NCBI GenBank assembly: GCA_020635535.1
Contig: JACJZP010000008.1
Span: forward strand, 53,569 to 117,568
DNA: 64,000 nucleotides
Direction of reading: 5' to 3'
Origin: Flavobacteriales bacterium
GTDB taxonomy: Bacteria; Bacteroidota; Bacteroidia; UBA10329
Shown one piece after another: positions 62,076-64,000 of this stretch. Each line of letters begins with the position of its first letter. Position 1 is the first letter of the stretch. Below the pieces are notes generated by a model. That model did not search any database. It was not told where the DNA came from and was given only the letters and a program-made list of their open reading frames with translations. Both the position numbers and the translations under genes were made by a program.

Positions 62076-63569
62076 CTAAAGTTCACTAAATGTCTGTTCC
62101 GACCAAACCAAATAGGGAAGATTTTCCGTAGGAGTTAAACCAGAATTACCAACGTTCCACTCGTTGATCCTGCTTCCTAAGTCTTTCAATAGTATAGCCA
62201 CATCCCCTATCTCGGGTTCCACAGGTAACTGAGCGAAGTGCGCAAGAACCAGTCTGTCAAGCGATTGATAGAGCTCCCGTTTTTTCAAAAAGTAGATTGC
62301 ATTCTTCACGGCACTGGGGAACAACTTGTACTCTCCAATGCTAAGAAGCGTCATTGCATATAGGGTCTTTGCTTCTCCCCATCTGCGAGGATGCACATTC
62401 ATGTCAAACTCATTGAACAAACGATTTAGCATTGACAGGGCATCCTGTGCTCTGCCCATAAGTAGACTGCAACATGCTATTCTTACCGTTGCAGTTATGA
62501 AATGATTGGCCGACAAGATCTGGACCGTATCTTCCCACTCCTGTATGTGGTCATCCACAAACTGTGAGCATTCATGCCCCAACTTTTCTCCCTTGTGCGC
62601 AAACAGGTAATACGCTGTAGACCGGTGCCAATACAGGTACTTTCCCAACAATGTTTTCATTCTCTCACCATCCACCGGAAGATTACGATAGCGGTTGGAA
62701 TTTAAATCTGATAACCACGACCGTATCTCGCTGATCTCTCCATGCGAGATCAAAGCCTGTGCGTGGCAACTAAGCGCAGTGATGTATTCATTCGGTTCTA
62801 TAAAATCCTGCTTCTCAACCTGCGATACCCATTTGGCCGTAACCCGTACTGCAGCTTCTGTGTCTCTGAGTCTGGAGTACAGAAGTGTGAGCAGATTGTA
62901 TTTCTGAAATTCGATGTGCTGATCCGTGTGATCCACATTTAAGAGCGGATGCTCTATCAGCATATGGGTTTCAGCTCGATCTGATTCCGTTTGGTCGAAG
63001 TGCCGATCATCATAAGCTTCGTAAACTCTGAAGCTGAGGAGTTCCATTTCGGATGTGATGGACATTTTCCGTGCACACTCGTTCAATCCTTCCAAATGAA
63101 TTACGGTTACATCCTGCATTCGGTTGGTAGCCTCATTAGGTTCGCTTGCCACGGTGAGCATCAGGCCATGTGCGTGCCATTCGATATTGTGGAACGAAAC
63201 CCTTTTAGCTTCATCTATCGCCCGCTTAAGTTTTGCTGCAGCCAACTCAAAGAGACCTTTGTCTATAAGGATATTGGCATCTATCAGGCTATTGATCGCC
63301 TTTACGTGAGGCTGCTCCGTCCTGATGTTCCGAAGTGCTTTCATCAATACTTTTTCCAAGTATTTCTTTTCGTTGGCGAGATCCGTCTTTTTCTTTCCCA
63401 GGGTCAGGCTCAATTCGTTGGCATCATAGTGGTCAGCATGCAACAGGGCATTGTATAGTTTCAGGTAACCCTTATGGCGCTTTTCTGTTTTTGCCATCTG
63501 CACAAACTGCCTTTTCTCGGTGCCGGTCAGCGATTTTATCAGTGCAATAAGATGATCCTGCTTACGCAT
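62076..63569 (-). CDS. uncharacterised TPR-like helical protein
   Basis: The 497-residue soluble protein is almost wholly helical, with helix pairs like degenerate tetratricopeptide repeats. It opens with L-I-K-S-L-T-G-T-E-K-R-Q-F, a start typical of a large Bacteroidota family without assigned function. ATG 63569 is preferred over TTG 63575. It is divergent from the truncated secreted protein at the window end. Confidence 0.75.
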   Translation of the reverse strand: MRKQDHLIALIKSLTGTEKRQFVQMAKTEKRHKGYLKLYNALLHADHYDANELSLTLGKKKTDLANEKKYLEKVLMKALRNIRTEQPHVKAINSLIDANILIDKGLFELAAAKLKRAIDEAKRVSFHNIEWHAHGLMLTVASEPNEATNRMQDVTVIHLEGLNECARKMSITSEMELLSFRVYEAYDDRHFDQTESDRAETHMLIEHPLLNVDHTDQHIEFQKYNLLTLLYSRLRDTEAAVRVTAKWVSQVEKQDFIEPNEYITALSCHAQALISHGEISEIRSWLSDLNSNRYRNLPVDGERMKTLLGKYLYWHRSTAYYLFAHKGEKLGHECSQFVDDHIQEWEDTVQILSANHFITATVRIACCSLLMGRAQDALSMLNRLFNEFDMNVHPRRWGEAKTLYAMTLLSIGEYKLFPSAVKNAIYFLKKRELYQSLDRLVLAHFAQLPVEPEIGDVAILLKDLGSRINEWNVGNSGLTPTENLPYLVWSEQTFSEL

Positions 63570-63735
63570 TTGCAACGATTTTTCGGGATTTAGAAATCAT
63601 ATTTAATGGTCAAAATTGTTTTATAAAGAACAGTGATTGTGGAATACGTTTGCCACATACAGCAGGAACAAACAATATTAGATTGATCATCATTCTGCAT
63701 AAATAAAAAAACAAACGAACATTCATATAAATTCC

Positions 63736-64000
63736 ATGAAAACACCTACTTACAGTATCTTGATGCTTTTGTTCTTTATCGGAATGCGGAGTACCGATGC
63801 TCAGACACCGCAGTTGGACTGGGCCTATGCTCTGGGTGGCTCCTCCATTGACGCAACCGTTGGGCATACCACCGACCTTTCAGGTAACATATACTCGATA
63901 GGCTATTTCAGCGGCACCTTGGACCTCAACCCTGGCCCTGGCTTCCTGAATGTCTCGTCTGCAGGAAGCACTGACATCTTCATCCAAAAGATGGATGCAT
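63736..64000 (+). CDS. secreted protein fragment, cut by the window end
   Basis: The frame starts at ATG 63736 and runs off the edge with 88 codons. A signal peptide (to about D-A-Q, residue 23) is followed by L-D-W-A-Y-A-L-G-G-S and L-D-L-N-P-G-P-G, like the beta-propeller (SBBP-type) repeats of large Bacteroidota surface proteins, which commonly end in a T9SS sorting domain. The end cannot be seen. Confidence 0.7.
   Translation, partial: MKTPTYSILMLLFFIGMRSTDAQTPQLDWAYALGGSSIDATVGHTTDLSGNIYSIGYFSGTLDLNPGPGFLNVSSAGSTDIFIQKMDA

Overview
The window looks like a chromosomal segment of a facultatively anaerobic, nitrate-respiring Bacteroidota, probably of the order Flavobacteriales. The evidence is a type IX secretion C-terminal sorting domain (19597-21660), many short lipoproteins with an S-C lipobox, families typical of the phylum (DUF5777, DUF2024, MoaC/MoaB fusion), Bacteroidota-type TAnnTTTG -7 boxes, and few Shine-Dalgarno sequences. 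No rRNA, tRNA, CRISPR array, prophage or insertion sequence was seen.

Layout. 1-8.5 kb holds small stress proteins (DUF302, OsmC), a complete TolC/HlyD/RND efflux operon, and a small redox/MarR operon with two matching operators. 8.5-17.5 kb holds an O-methyltransferase and a cytochrome c-narGHJI nitrate reductase operon. 17.6-25.4 kb holds tnaA-queD, then an operon of a lysyl-oxidase-like copper protein, a polyferredoxin, two monoheme cytochromes and a beta-barrel. 25.4-34 kb holds nadB, nadA, heme A synthase and a divergent tyrosine phenol-lyase/glycyl-radical enzyme operon. 34-37.6 kb holds lipoproteins, an FMN-binding protein and an MbnP/MbnH (MauG-like) pair. 37.6-45 kb holds a polysaccharide ABC exporter, B12-dependent ribonucleotide reductase, a Crp/Fnr regulator, moaA and a hemerythrin. 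45-50.9 kb holds a porin and two NarK transporters, divergent from a RIC-like hemerythrin. 50.9-54.5 kb holds an NO-stress operon (Rrf2 regulator, RIC, two uncharacterised membrane proteins). 54.7-61.7 kb holds bioB and nearly the whole molybdenum cofactor pathway with a ModE-like regulator. The end has a TPR-like protein and a truncated secreted protein.

The unifying feature is a 16-bp palindrome, TATGAT-N4-ATCATA, found at eleven positions, seven of them perfect in the twelve fixed bases. Almost all lie just upstream of the anaerobic or nitrosative-stress operons. A Crp/Fnr protein without an FNR-type cysteine cluster is encoded among them and is the likely reader. The window can be read as one physically clustered anaerobic/denitrification regulon: nitrate uptake, nitrate reduction, Mo cofactor supply, NO and Fe-S damage repair, oxygen-independent dNTP synthesis, aromatic amino acid cleavage and a glycyl-radical enzyme. 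No nitrite, NO or N2O reductase of a classical type was found here.

Three genes (narK2, moaE, mbnH) carry single-base frameshifts, at least two in or beside homopolymers. This is more consistent with assembly error than with decay.
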